The notes beneath the pieces are model-generated. The model was not told where the DNA came from, ran no database searches, and worked only from the letters and a program-made list of their open reading frames with translations. A stretch of DNA of 33,051 nucleotides from Geobacter sp. (GTDB taxonomy: Bacteria > Desulfobacterota > Desulfuromonadia > Geobacterales > Pseudopelobacteraceae), in NCBI GenBank assembly GCA_009886055.1, contig VFJM01000099.1, forward strand, positions 1-33,051. Direction: 5' to 3'. Both the position numbers and the translations under genes were made by a program. Shown here one piece after another: positions 16,951 through 26,400 of this stretch (its first letter is position 1; every line of letters starts with the position of its first letter).

Positions 16951-17819
16951 GATTAATCCTATCCGTAGCATTGATAACTTTATCCATTTCGGCGACATCC
17001 GAATCGGCAGGCTTGTTTGATTCGTTACAGAAACTCACCGATCCGGCCTCAAAAGAGCGCCAAATATTATCAGGATCAAGCCAGGTTTTATCGAGCTCGA
17101 AGGAGATCGATTATCCGACCGAACGAACCATTGGTGAAAGCCTGGCGCTGGAAGGGTTGCAGCGTTTCGGGAATCCGGTGAAAAACGAAGCGTTGCAGCG
17201 GTATGTCAATCTGGTAGGTAACGCTGTTGCCACAAACAGCAAGCGCGCGACTATCCCGTATCAGTTCGCGGTACTGGACAGCCCGGTGCAGAACGCTTTC
17301 GCCGTCCCGGGAGGGGTTATTTTCGTCAGTCGCGCCCTGGTCTCCATTCTGGAAGACGAGGCTGAGCTGGCGGCCGTTCTTGCTCACGAAGTCGGGCATG
17401 TATCGGCGAAGCACGCATTGAAGAGCACGCAGCGCGCCCAGTTCTTCGAGGGTGTCGGTACGATTACCGCAGCAAGCGTCCGTGGTGACAAGGGGAAAAA
17501 ATTCGCCTCCGCCATTGGAGACATGCAGGCCGTGCTGTTTGACAAGGGGCTTGATAAGGATATGGAGTTCGAAGCGGATCTGGCGGCAATGGAAACGACC
17601 TATCGTACCGGGTACGATCCATCTGCCATGATCAGGGTGCTTGAGAAACTGCAGAAGCTGGAAGCATCGAGCACGAACAAGAAGGGGTCATGGTTCTCGA
17701 CGCATCCGCCGCTTGCCGAGCGTATTGCACGGCTTCAGGCCCAGTTGCAGAAATATCCGGATCATTCTTCGTTGGCGAGTGTGCATGACAGGTTTGCGAA
17801 AACTGCGAAAGTGAAATAG
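16947..17819 (+). CDS. Exported M48-family zinc metallopeptidase
   Basis: 290 residues with an N-terminal signal peptide (about 1-20) and no further membrane helices, so it is probably a soluble periplasmic enzyme like BepA/LoiP-type M48 peptidases. The zinc site is intact: H147-E-V-G-H151 in VLAHEVGHVSAKH, and the third ligand is E209 in EFEADLAAM. The SWFSTHPPLAERIARL motif near the C-terminus is typical of the family. These enzymes degrade misassembled outer-membrane proteins. Unlike BepA (about 487 residues) it has no C-terminal TPR; the TPR-rich giant protein is encoded just upstream. It overlaps the SH3b gene by 4 bp and is followed by a putative terminator, so it closes the locus. Confidence 0.92.
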   Translation: MRLILSVALITLSISATSESAGLFDSLQKLTDPASKERQILSGSSQVLSSSKEIDYPTERTIGESLALEGLQRFGNPVKNEALQRYVNLVGNAVATNSKRATIPYQFAVLDSPVQNAFAVPGGVIFVSRALVSILEDEAELAAVLAHEVGHVSAKHALKSTQRAQFFEGVGTITAASVRGDKGKKFASAIGDMQAVLFDKGLDKDMEFEADLAAMETTYRTGYDPSAMIRVLEKLQKLEASSTNKKGSWFSTHPPLAERIARLQAQLQKYPDHSSLASVHDRFAKTAKVK

Positions 17820-17852
17820 CCGTTACGCAGCTTCAATTCGGATAAAAGACTT

Positions 17853-17886
17853 CCCCCTGTACGCCGGTTCTGCCCACGGCAGGGGG
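17853..17886 (+). terminator. Putative rho-independent terminator after the M48 gene
   Basis: CCCCCTG (17853-17859) pairs with CAGGGGG (17880-17886). A 20-base loop separates them and CTTGTTTTT follows. The long loop makes it only moderately convincing, but its place 33 bases after the stop fits. Confidence 0.5.
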
Positions 17887-17953
17887 CTTGTTTTTGAAAG
17901 ACCTGACGTCTGTTTTTGTACCGCTTAACGCCGGGTTTCAGAACAATTATGAT

Positions 17954-17982
17954 TTGACAACCCATCTCTAAAAGTGTATACA
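17954..17982 (+). promoter_or_regulatory. acnB promoter (TTGACA-17-TATACA)
   Basis: A perfect -35 box TTGACA (17954-17959) is followed after 17 bases by TATACA (17977-17982). Transcription would start near 17989, leaving a leader of about 75 bases before acnB. This indicates that acnB is expressed apart from the upstream envelope locus. Confidence 0.65.
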
Positions 17983-18063
17983 GTATGCGATTTTCAGCCG
18001 CGTTCTTGTGGCTCGTACCCACCGCAGATTTGCAGAATATATCCCACGTAGGAGGAACAGTAG

Positions 18064-20595
18064 ATGATAGAAGCGTATCTTGCACATGAAAAGGAACGGG
18101 CTGCCCAAGGTATTCCCGCACTTCCGCTGACCCCCGAACAGACCACCGGCCTGTGTGAACTGCTGGTTAATCCCCCTGCGGGAAAAGAGGCGTTCCTGCT
18201 TGCCCTGATCAAGGATCGTGTTTCCCCCGGCGTTGATCCGGCTGCCGAAGTCAAGGCCGCGTTCCTTGCCGATATCGTTTCAGGAACAAAGAAATCGCCT
18301 CTGGTTTCTCCGGTTGATGCCATTCGCATGCTCGGCACCATGATGGGGGGCTACAACGTGGCTCCGCTGGTTGCCGCACTGACAAACGCAACGCTTGCTG
18401 ACGAAGCCGCCTGTGCCCTCTCCGGCATGACGCTCGTATATGACGGATTCGAGAAAGTTGTAGAGCTCTCCAAAACGAATGCCGCCGCTAAGAAAGTCCT
18501 TCAGTCCTGGGCCAACGCCGACTGGTTCACCAACAAGCCGGGCCTGGCCGAGATCATCAAGGTCAAGGTGTACAAGGTTGAAGGCGAAATCAACACCGAT
18601 GACTTCTCACCTGCAGGCGACGCCTGGAGCCGTCCAGACATCCCGCTGCACGCTCTGGCAATGGGTAAGACCCGTTTTCCCGACGGACTGGCAACCATTG
18701 CCAAGTTCCGCGCCGATGGGTTTCAGGTCGCTTTTGTCGGCGATGTCGTCGGAACCGGCTCCTCGCGCAAATCCGCCTGCAACTCGGTTCTCTGGTGCAT
18801 CGGCCAGGAAATCCCCTGCGTTCCGAACAAAAAAACGGCCGGCGTCATCATCGGCAGCGTCATCGCCCCGATTTTCTTCAATACCGCCCAGGATTCCGGC
18901 GCACTGCCGTTGAAAGCGGATGTTTCCAAGATGAATACCGGTGACGTGATCGTTATCGATACCAAAAAAGGGGAGATCAAGAGCGAAAAGGGCGAACTGC
19001 TCTCGACGTTCCAGATCGCTCCGAACACCCTGGCCGATGAATTCCGCGCCGGCGGCCGTATTCCGCTGATCATCGGTCGCGCCGTTACCGATCGCTCCCG
19101 TGCCGCACTGGGTCTTGGTGCCACCGAAATCTTCACACTGCCGGTCAACCCGGTAGCCAAAGCTGGTCAGGGGTACACCCAGGCGCAGAAAATGGTCGGC
19201 CAGGCGTGCGGAGTCAAGGGTATCCTTCCGGGCACCGCCTGCGAACCGAAAATGACCACGGTCGGTTCACAGGACACCACCGGTCCGATGACCGCCGACG
19301 AGCTGAAAGAGCTTGCCTGCCTCAAATTCCTGTCGCCGATGTTCATGCAGTCCTTCTGCCACACCGCCGCCTATCCGAAACCGGCCGACGTCAAGATGCA
19401 CAAGACCCTGCCGCAGTTCATCATCGAGCGTGGCGGCGTTCCCCTGAAGCCGGGCGACGGCGTTATCCACTCATGGCTGAACCGCCTGTTGCTCCCCGAT
19501 ACCGTCGGTACCGGCGGCGATTCCCATACCCGTTTCCCGATCGGCATCTCCTTCCCGGCCGGTTCCGGTCTGGTGGCTTTTGCCGGCGCGATGGGATTCA
19601 TGCCGCTTGATATGCCGGAATCCGTTCTGGTCCGTTTCAAGGGGAAGCTCAACTCCGGCATGACCCTGCGTGATGCGGTCAACGCCATTCCGTACTGGGC
19701 CATCAAGCAGGGGCATCTGACGGTGCCGAAGAAGAACAAGGTTAATATCTTCAACGGCCGTATTCTGGAAATGGAAGGTCTTCCCGACCTTTCAGTCGAG
19801 CAGGCTTTCGAGCTGACCGACGCCGCTGCAGAGCGCTCTGCCGCAGCCGGATGCATCAAGCTTTCCGAAGCTTCCGTTGCAACGTATCTCCGCTCCAACG
19901 TGGCGCTGATGAAGAACATGATCAAGGAAGGGTACAAGGACGCCCAGACCCTGCAGAACCGTATCGATGCCGTCAATGAATGGCTGAAAGCGCCCAAGCT
20001 GCTTGAAGCCGACAAAAACGCCGAATATGCCGCGATCATCGAGATCGACCTGTCGGAGATCACCGAGCCGATTCTGGCCTGCCCGAATGACCCGGATGAT
20101 GTCAAGCTCCTCTCGGAAGTCGCCGGAACGCAGATTCAGGATGTGTTCCTCGGTTCCTGCATGACCAACATCGGTCACTTCCGTGCTGCAGCCGAGATCT
20201 GGCGCGGCCAGAAGTTCAATCCGGCAGTTCGCACCTGGATCTGCCCGCCGACCCGCATGGATCAGCTGAAGCTGAAAGACGAGGCGTACTTCGCGGTCTA
20301 CAGCGCCTTCGGTGCCCGCATCGAAATCGCCGGCTGCTCGCTCTGCATGGGTAACCAGGCCCGCGTGCCTGATGGGGTCAACATGTTCTCCACCTCGACC
20401 CGTAACTTCGATGACCGTATCGGCAACGGCGCCAGGGTGTATCTCGGTTCCGCCGAGCTGGGCGCGGTAACGGCGCTGCTGGGAAGACTGCCGAAACCGG
20501 CTGAGTTCCTCGAAATCTACAAAGAGAAGATCGAGCCAAACAAGGACAAGATCTACAAGTACCTGCAGTTTGATGAGATGCCTGAATATAAGTAA
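18064..20595 (+). CDS. acnB: Aconitate hydratase B (bifunctional aconitase/2-methylisocitrate dehydratase)
   Basis: 843 residues, close to E. coli AcnB (865). It isomerises citrate to isocitrate in the TCA cycle, which in Geobacter-type organisms is used for acetate oxidation. The order is AcnB-specific: an N-terminal HEAT-like domain (MIEAYLAHEKERAAQGIPAL), then the swivel domain (DDFSPAGDAWSRPDIPLHAL; GTGSSRKSACNSV), then the catalytic domains (HSWLNRLLLPDTVGTGGDSH). The 4Fe-4S ligands are present: C699 in GSCMTNIGHF and C758/C761 in GCSLCMGNQARV. The start is set by AGGAGGA seven bases before ATG. AcnB can also act as an iron-responsive RNA-binding protein in some bacteria; nothing here tests that. 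Confidence 0.97.
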   Translation: MIEAYLAHEKERAAQGIPALPLTPEQTTGLCELLVNPPAGKEAFLLALIKDRVSPGVDPAAEVKAAFLADIVSGTKKSPLVSPVDAIRMLGTMMGGYNVAPLVAALTNATLADEAACALSGMTLVYDGFEKVVELSKTNAAAKKVLQSWANADWFTNKPGLAEIIKVKVYKVEGEINTDDFSPAGDAWSRPDIPLHALAMGKTRFPDGLATIAKFRADGFQVAFVGDVVGTGSSRKSACNSVLWCIGQEIPCVPNKKTAGVIIGSVIAPIFFNTAQDSGALPLKADVSKMNTGDVIVIDTKKGEIKSEKGELLSTFQIAPNTLADEFRAGGRIPLIIGRAVTDRSRAALGLGATEIFTLPVNPVAKAGQGYTQAQKMVGQACGVKGILPGTACEPKMTTVGSQDTTGPMTADELKELACLKFLSPMFMQSFCHTAAYPKPADVKMHKTLPQFIIERGGVPLKPGDGVIHSWLNRLLLPDTVGTGGDSHTRFPIGISFPAGSGLVAFAGAMGFMPLDMPESVLVRFKGKLNSGMTLRDAVNAIPYWAIKQGHLTVPKKNKVNIFNGRILEMEGLPDLSVEQAFELTDAAAERSAAAGCIKLSEASVATYLRSNVALMKNMIKEGYKDAQTLQNRIDAVNEWLKAPKLLEADKNAEYAAIIEIDLSEITEPILACPNDPDDVKLLSEVAGTQIQDVFLGSCMTNIGHFRAAAEIWRGQKFNPAVRTWICPPTRMDQLKLKDEAYFAVYSAFGARIEIAGCSLCMGNQARVPDGVNMFSTSTRNFDDRIGNGARVYLGSAELGAVTALLGRLPKPAEFLEIYKEKIEPNKDKIYKYLQFDEMPEYK

Positions 20596-20641
20596 GGTAT
20601 TATTAAAAAGCTTGAGGCTGAGAGGCTGAAAGCGTACTATG

Positions 20642-20673
20642 AACCCCCGTTCGGGCTTGCCCGGACGGGGGTT
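20642..20673 (+). terminator. Strong rho-independent terminator of acnB
   Basis: The arms AACCCCCGTTCGGGC (20642-20656) and GCCCGGACGGGGGTT (20659-20673) form a 15-bp stem with one G-U pair, and TGTCTTT follows. It lies 46 bases after the acnB stop. There is no T-run on the other strand, so it probably does not serve the convergent cytochrome gene. Confidence 0.88.
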
Positions 20674-20680
20674 TGTCTTT

Positions 20681-20896
20681 AATCTGTTGTTTGTTTGGTT
20701 TTGAACGTCTGATGCTTTGAGCTGACCCACTGGCGACACTGATAAAAGCTACTTATATCAAGCAGAAAATAAATCTGTCCCGGTTTTCTCTGTTGGTCGT
20801 TATTCAACCTAGCATTCCACAACAAACCATTACCTCTTCATCTTTCAGAACCAACAAACATCCATAACGCATCATAGGATACCGTATAGCCGGATA
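20681..20896. other. Gap between acnB terminator and the convergent cytochrome gene
   Basis: These 216 bases hold no convincing gene and no clear hairpin for the minus-strand cytochrome gene. Confidence 0.5.
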
Positions 20897-22993
20897 TCAG
20901 TAACTGTGACATACATTACATTCGTTATTCCACCAGCGGTATGGTGTTCCCCATTTAACCGTTGTCTGTTCTCTGTGACATGACACATTCGAGCAGTTCT
21001 TTGTGAGAGGCTCATATGTCGCATTGGCGAGACTCATGGAAACATCACCTCTTGACCATGTTGAGTAAACAAAGGGATTCTGCTTGTCAAAAGACACATC
21101 GTTGCTGCCGTTTACATGCTTGGAAAAATTACTGATCGGAACCTCGCTGAGAGTCCTCACGCCCATGTCGTCCACTGTATATGTGTTCAACTGATTGACG
21201 GTGTTATTGTGGCAGTACATGCAGCTTACCGGCGTTGAGCCCATATTGTAGGTGTGCAGGTTCTGATAACCATATTCATCGATCCATGAGTGGCTGTCCC
21301 CTGCACCGCCGTCGTTGGTGGTATATGACGTCTGAGTGGGATTCCCGTGGCATCCGGAGCAGGAGAGCGGGGTGCCACCCCAAGTGATGCTCTTGTAGTT
21401 TCTGGTGACAACAGTCTTTGCTTTCCAGTCTGGATCACTATCCGAAATGGCCTCCGTCGTCGTCCACTCATTGTAGCTATGACAGTAGACGCTGCTGCAT
21501 GTCCCTTTAGTATAGGGAACTCCTTTGCTGTCCGTGAAGATTTCTGGACCGGCGATATATGCAGCGGACACCGGGTTCAGGGCCTTGAGCGATCCGGTCG
21601 GCGCCAGCGGGCTGTACAGCTCCACATCCACCACACCGTTGTCGTGATTTACCGCATCCACGGGATGACAGTTGCCGCAACCGAAAATATACGCGCCGCT
21701 GTAGCTGCCGAAGGACTGGGTAATACGGGTATCGCCGTAGCGTGGCCGAGTGACACTGGCGCCGTAATGCTTCAGGTGGGAAGCTGTGGTCGGTGGACTT
21801 TCGTGACAGCTATCACAACCGCTCGAAACGGTTGTATGCGGGTTGTGACAGCTAACGCAGGTTTTTACACCGATTGCTAATGGATGGTTTGGGACATTTC
21901 CTTGAGCGTCGCTGTGGCAGTTTTGGCATATATTGACCATGGCTGCCAAGGGCGAATAGGCATGTGACAAGTTGTTGTCCGGGTTATGGCAGTTGACACA
22001 GCTTTTGATGCCGTAGTGCGGCGAACTGGTGAATCCGGGAACTGCCGGCCCGTTCGTGCCGTCGTGACATGAAAGGCAGATATTCGTCTCAACCAAAACT
22101 GGTGAAACAGTCGCGACAGTTGCATTCGCCTGCGGGCTGGGGGTTACACCTGCGGCGATGACCGTCAAAGTGACCGTGCAACTGCCGATAGTTGTGGGCG
22201 CGGCGTATGTTGCCGTTTTGGCGTTTGGCCCCGTCGGCGTTACCGTCCCGCAGGTGGCGGTCCAGTTATAAGTCGTCCCGGCGACGTTGGACGAGCTGGT
22301 CGAGCCGTCAATAGCGATCCCCGTCGTTCCGGTTGCGACGGTCTGCCCCGGCGTTGAGATGACTGCCGTCGCCGTGGGGAGTTGCGCGAATATGCCTTTT
22401 ATGGAGTGCGCTGCGTTTACCGCGAGAAATGTGTAGGTTGCCCCGCTCGCATCGCCGCTTTTGGTTACAAACGAGGGAAGGGGATCGGCAAGGGCATATG
22501 TGCTGTTGTCGATGAGTGCTCCGGTAAGGTGATACCCGTTGAAGGGCGTTGCAGTTACGCTCTGGTTCGTACCGGCCGGCGCACTCAATGACGAAGAAAT
22601 GTTTCCGCCTGTCGCGGCATAAGTGGTGATGACGTAACTTGCTGCAGCGTATGAGGCAACAATGGTATGGCTCAGCGTCGTCCCCTTTTGGACAGTGTAT
22701 GTCCCGGCTGTCGTACCTTTCACGGCCCCGTCGACTTTGACGTTCACCAGCTTATAGCCGATGGGAACGGTTGCGACGAAGTTAACGGAGGGGTACGGGG
22801 TTCGTATGACGTTAGTCATTGAGCCACCGTTCGGCGTCGTATAGTTGCCGAAATTTGCCGGACGGGCGGGAAGCAGGTTCGACTTGAGTGCCGCCGGTGA
22901 CGTGGATGCCGTTATCGCCCAGTAGGTGGTTGCATTGACGAAGGCCGGCAGAAGTAATAGAAGCGTGCAGTATAAGCCTGTCTTTTTCAGCAT
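20897..22993 (-). CDS. Secreted multiheme c-type cytochrome (9 CXXCH + 2 CX4CH) with Ig/repeat-like N-terminal domains
   Basis: 698 residues. A Sec signal peptide ends near VNA. Residues about 25-300 lack heme motifs and form beta-rich domains: a bacterial-repeat-type pair (VVASYAAASYVITTYAATGG; VTATPFNGYHLTGA) and a PKD/Ig-like unit (STPGQTVATGTTGIAIDGS...TYNWTATCG). From C306 on there are nine CXXCH motifs (CLSCH, CVNCH, CQNCH, CVSCH, CDSCH, CGNCH, CSGCH, CMYCH, CNVCH) and two CX4CH motifs (CSSVYCH, CSNVSCH), each of the latter followed by a CXXCH, as in the Geobacter CxxxxCH...CXXCH domain family. Up to eleven hemes could be bound, suiting extracellular electron transfer. No lipobox is present. 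The ribosome site AAGGAG on the minus strand lies seven bases before ATG. It stands alone, convergent to acnB. Confidence 0.9.
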   Translation of the reverse strand: MLKKTGLYCTLLLLLPAFVNATTYWAITASTSPAALKSNLLPARPANFGNYTTPNGGSMTNVIRTPYPSVNFVATVPIGYKLVNVKVDGAVKGTTAGTYTVQKGTTLSHTIVASYAAASYVITTYAATGGNISSSLSAPAGTNQSVTATPFNGYHLTGALIDNSTYALADPLPSFVTKSGDASGATYTFLAVNAAHSIKGIFAQLPTATAVISTPGQTVATGTTGIAIDGSTSSSNVAGTTYNWTATCGTVTPTGPNAKTATYAAPTTIGSCTVTLTVIAAGVTPSPQANATVATVSPVLVETNICLSCHDGTNGPAVPGFTSSPHYGIKSCVNCHNPDNNLSHAYSPLAAMVNICQNCHSDAQGNVPNHPLAIGVKTCVSCHNPHTTVSSGCDSCHESPPTTASHLKHYGASVTRPRYGDTRITQSFGSYSGAYIFGCGNCHPVDAVNHDNGVVDVELYSPLAPTGSLKALNPVSAAYIAGPEIFTDSKGVPYTKGTCSSVYCHSYNEWTTTEAISDSDPDWKAKTVVTRNYKSITWGGTPLSCSGCHGNPTQTSYTTNDGGAGDSHSWIDEYGYQNLHTYNMGSTPVSCMYCHNNTVNQLNTYTVDDMGVRTLSEVPISNFSKHVNGSNDVSFDKQNPFVYSTWSRGDVSMSLANATYEPLTKNCSNVSCHREQTTVKWGTPYRWWNNECNVCHSY

Positions 22994-23496
22994 GTTGCTC
23001 TCCTTTTAAAGAAAGAGAAAATCCTGGTTATCCGCTTTGCTCAATATGGAACGATACATATGACCTGAATCTGATCGTAAAACTTAGGATATCAGTTAAT
23101 TCCGAGTCCATAAGGCTTATTTTCAGGATTACTGCCCATATTATAACTTCACAATATATGCCAAAATCAAGGCGGCTAAAATGGTTTGTAAACACAGTAA
23201 TTATGCTGTGTTAAGGCGATAGCGGGGAGGTGGATGATTGTTATAGAATTACGGGAGGAATGTTTCTTGTTGCAGTAACTGATTAGAAAATAACATGAAA
23301 CAGGAGTGTTAGCTATTTTGCAGGTGATTGTTTTTGGAGCGGGAGGCCCGGTGGGCGGTGTCTGGTTGCGGCATTGACCTCGGCTAGACCAAACGTAACT
23401 CACAATCGAAGTAATTCATATTCATCTGAACGGGACAACATGCATTACTGTCCCATCTGCATCCTCAACCAGTCAATCATTTTGTGTAAAGTTCTT
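22994..23496. other. 503-bp gap between the cytochrome gene and recC
   Basis: No credible gene is seen. On the minus strand a TATAAT box with a TTGATT about 19 bases upstream (within 23142-23172) could be the cytochrome promoter, but the spacing is long; TTGGCA at the same place also partly resembles a sigma-54 -24 element without a proper -12 GC. An inverted repeat at 23191-23212 lies upstream. No terminator for recC was recognised and no part of recB is evident. Confidence 0.45.
23191..23212. promoter_or_regulatory. Inverted repeat, possible operator upstream of the cytochrome gene
   Basis: AACACAG-taattatg-CTGTGTT is a perfect 7-bp inverted repeat with an A/T-rich 8-base centre, the size of a typical dimeric regulator site. 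It lies just upstream of the possible cytochrome promoter. It has no T-run, so it is not a terminator. The regulator is unknown. Confidence 0.35.
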
Positions 23497-26400
23497 TTAC
23501 TTAATTGCAGCAATAAGCGGCCCGTATATCCGCTCCGCCAGCGCATTGAACTCTTCCCCCCACGGATTCTCGCCGCCAAAACAGAGAGCCACCGCCTGAT
23601 TATCGCATTCTCCGGGGAACCCCATCCTCTGATCACCACGCCAGGATCTTTCCGCCTTCTGCTGCCCCTCTTTCAGAAAAGCCCAGGATGTTTCAGGAAA
23701 AAAGCGGAGCGGACGCGTCATCCCTTCGCAGTAGAGATCAAGCAGATCGGACAGAATATCTGCCGCATGATCAATCTGCGGCAGCTCCAGAGTCATGTCA
23801 TTTGCTATTAACATGCTTTGCAGCGGGTAGCCTTCTGCCTTGGCGATGTTAAGAAGAAGGTGATCAAGCCAGAGTGCAAGCCGATCCTTTCCCTTCATCC
23901 CCGCGCAGCGCCAGCGCAGATGCGTCCCGCTCCGGCAGTTTTCGAGAACCGCATGCAGCTGCACCCTGTCACCTGCAAACGTAATCGTAAGCGGATCCAG
24001 CGGGAAGCCCAGCTGCGGTTCAAGCGCCGCGGCAAACAGCCGACTCCGCTCCCAGACGGCATCAAATGCCGCCTTGCCGGCCGACAGCGGCGGCAGAATA
24101 CCGCGTGATCGTGCCGCCGACAGGGAGTCGTCATACCCTGCCCCTTTCAACAGCTGGCTGACAAGCTCCTGTGAAAGGGTGTAGCGTGAGAGTGCATCCA
24201 GGGCAAACGGTTCGGATTCATCAGGCTCTTCAGCCGGGTTGAATGGTTTGACTCGAAGTCGCTGTTCAAGAAACGCGGCGGCGGGATTTGCCAGGAAGCG
24301 CCGCAACTGCTGCAGGTCGAGCTGCAGGACCGAAGCGCCGTCAAGCGGCAGCGGCTTACCTGTAAACTCTCGACGGGAGCGTCCTGACACCCTTCCGGCT
24401 TCAATTGCCTGGCAGCTCTCCCGGTCGTAACTGAAAAGGTGTGCAGGGTCGGAATTATCAAAGTAGGTGGGACTGAACCCCTGAAGGCGGTGCCTGGTCA
24501 GAACAGACGCCGGAGTTGTGCCGTCCGACCGTACAAATCCGTTCGTAACATAGTCGTTCAGTTCGGCAACCAGAACCGACGGCGGCATGCTGCTGTTGTC
24601 TCGATTATTCTGGCCGTTATAGCTGATGCAGAAGCGGTCCTCTGCCGCCATGAACGCTTCTAAAAACAGGTAGCGGTCTTCATCGCGCAGTGATCGGTCT
24701 CCGCGCCGCCTCGCACCGTTCATCAGGCTGAATCCGGGCGGCTTCTCGGTACGCGGAAACTGTCCGTCATTCATGCCTGCCAGCCAGATTACCCGCATCG
24801 GGATACTCCGCATCGGCAGCATTGCACAGAACGTAATCGAGCCCCCCATGAATCCGTAGCCTCCCCCGCTTCCGGCCAGGCTCTCGGCAAGGTGGTCCCG
24901 CACGGCATCGAGCGCAATCGGCTGTTTGAAACCGTGGAGCCTGCAGGCTTCGCGGAGTGAATTAAGGGCTTTGGCAACGGCGAGCGGCCCCCCGGAATCG
25001 CTATCGTCAGGCAGCAACATCCGATCAACCGTTGCGGTAAATATATCTGCCCATTCGGGCAGTGTATGACGTACGCTCAAACGGGCGTTGTTCTCCCGGA
25101 CGGTAGCCATGAATTCAGCCAGTTTTCCCAGTGCCTCTGCCTGGCGCCCCGAGCATGCGGGGTAGGGGAGAATACCGCTGAATGTAGAAGAATCATCCGG
25201 CGACATGGCATAGCCGAGAAACAGCCGGTCAAGACCTGCCTGCCAGCTGAAGTCGGTGTAGCGAGGAAAACCTAAATCGGCACGGTGATCGGCGTCAAAC
25301 CCCCAGCGGACGTTACAGTCATGCAGCCAGCTTCTGATATCAATAAGCTCGTCTTCATCAAGATCAAAACGGCTCATAATGGCGGGAGTTTCCAGGAGAT
25401 CCAGGATTTCATGGAGAGCAAAACGGCCGGGCGCGGTGTCGAGGATTTTGAGGAATGCATCGACAAAAAAACTCTCACGGCGGATACTGCGGTCGGCAAT
25501 TGTATAGGGGAGCGGCGGCCGGCCTGATGATCTGCTGCCGAAAACGGAGCTGATATAGGGTGCGTAGGTTTCAATATCCGGGATCATTACGACGATGTGA
25601 CGCGGCTCCAGCCCGGGAAGTTCGTCAAACTGCGACAGCAGGTTATCGTAAAGGATCTCCATCTCGCGCAGCGTCCCGTGGCATGAGTGGATCTGCAGCG
25701 AACGGTCATCTGCCGAAACGACCCCCTTTGTGCTCCCTGCAGGGCGGTCGAAAAGGGTGAGAATGTCGTTTTGAATGGCGGACAGAATAGAGGGGGAGGT
25801 GGTATACTTGTTTTGGAGCGCCCCTTCCGGCACACTGTCCAACTCTTCGACTTCAAAACCGTATTCCAGCAGTGTCTCGAAAAATTCCTGACCTAAGGTG
25901 CCGAGTGACGAAAGAAGCGGATTGCCGGTTTCGTAATACTCTTCCGCGTCCGCAGGAAGTGCTGATCGGACTGTTATCTGGGACTTTTTCTTCTCCGAGA
26001 TGATCGTTCCCCAGTACTGCCCGCAGGGGTTAAGCAGATAGCAGGTCACGTCGCAATAGGCCGAAAGCAGCCGCAAAGCTTCCAGGTGGAACGGGGGGAG
26101 ATAGGAAATCCCAAACAGGGTGACACGGCGGGGCAATGTGCCGACAGGCGGAGCGCCGCTGGAAACGTGATTGTGTAACGCTTTCAGCAGCGCCGCCCGG
26201 TGACTCCCCTGGCAGTCGCGGTTGATCGCGCGCCATAACTGCGCCTGCCAATCGTTGTCGTCACCATTGTCCCAGGCACAAACCATTTCCGGCCGGAATA
26301 TGGTATATTGATCGAAACAGTCGGCCAGTGAGCGGGAAATCTGGAGCAGGCGGCGATCATCACGGCCATCACCAAGATAGGATGCAATCTGTTCAAAGCC

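Noticed and set aside
23384-23425. Minus-strand peptide MNMNYFDCELRLV, considered as a remnant of the recB start
   Set aside because: Thirteen codons without a ribosome site and without the RecB Walker A region; no more than a chance likeness.
23374-23811. Plus-strand frame of 145 codons
   Set aside because: It lies largely opposite recC and has no ribosome site or recognisable domain; a shadow of recC.
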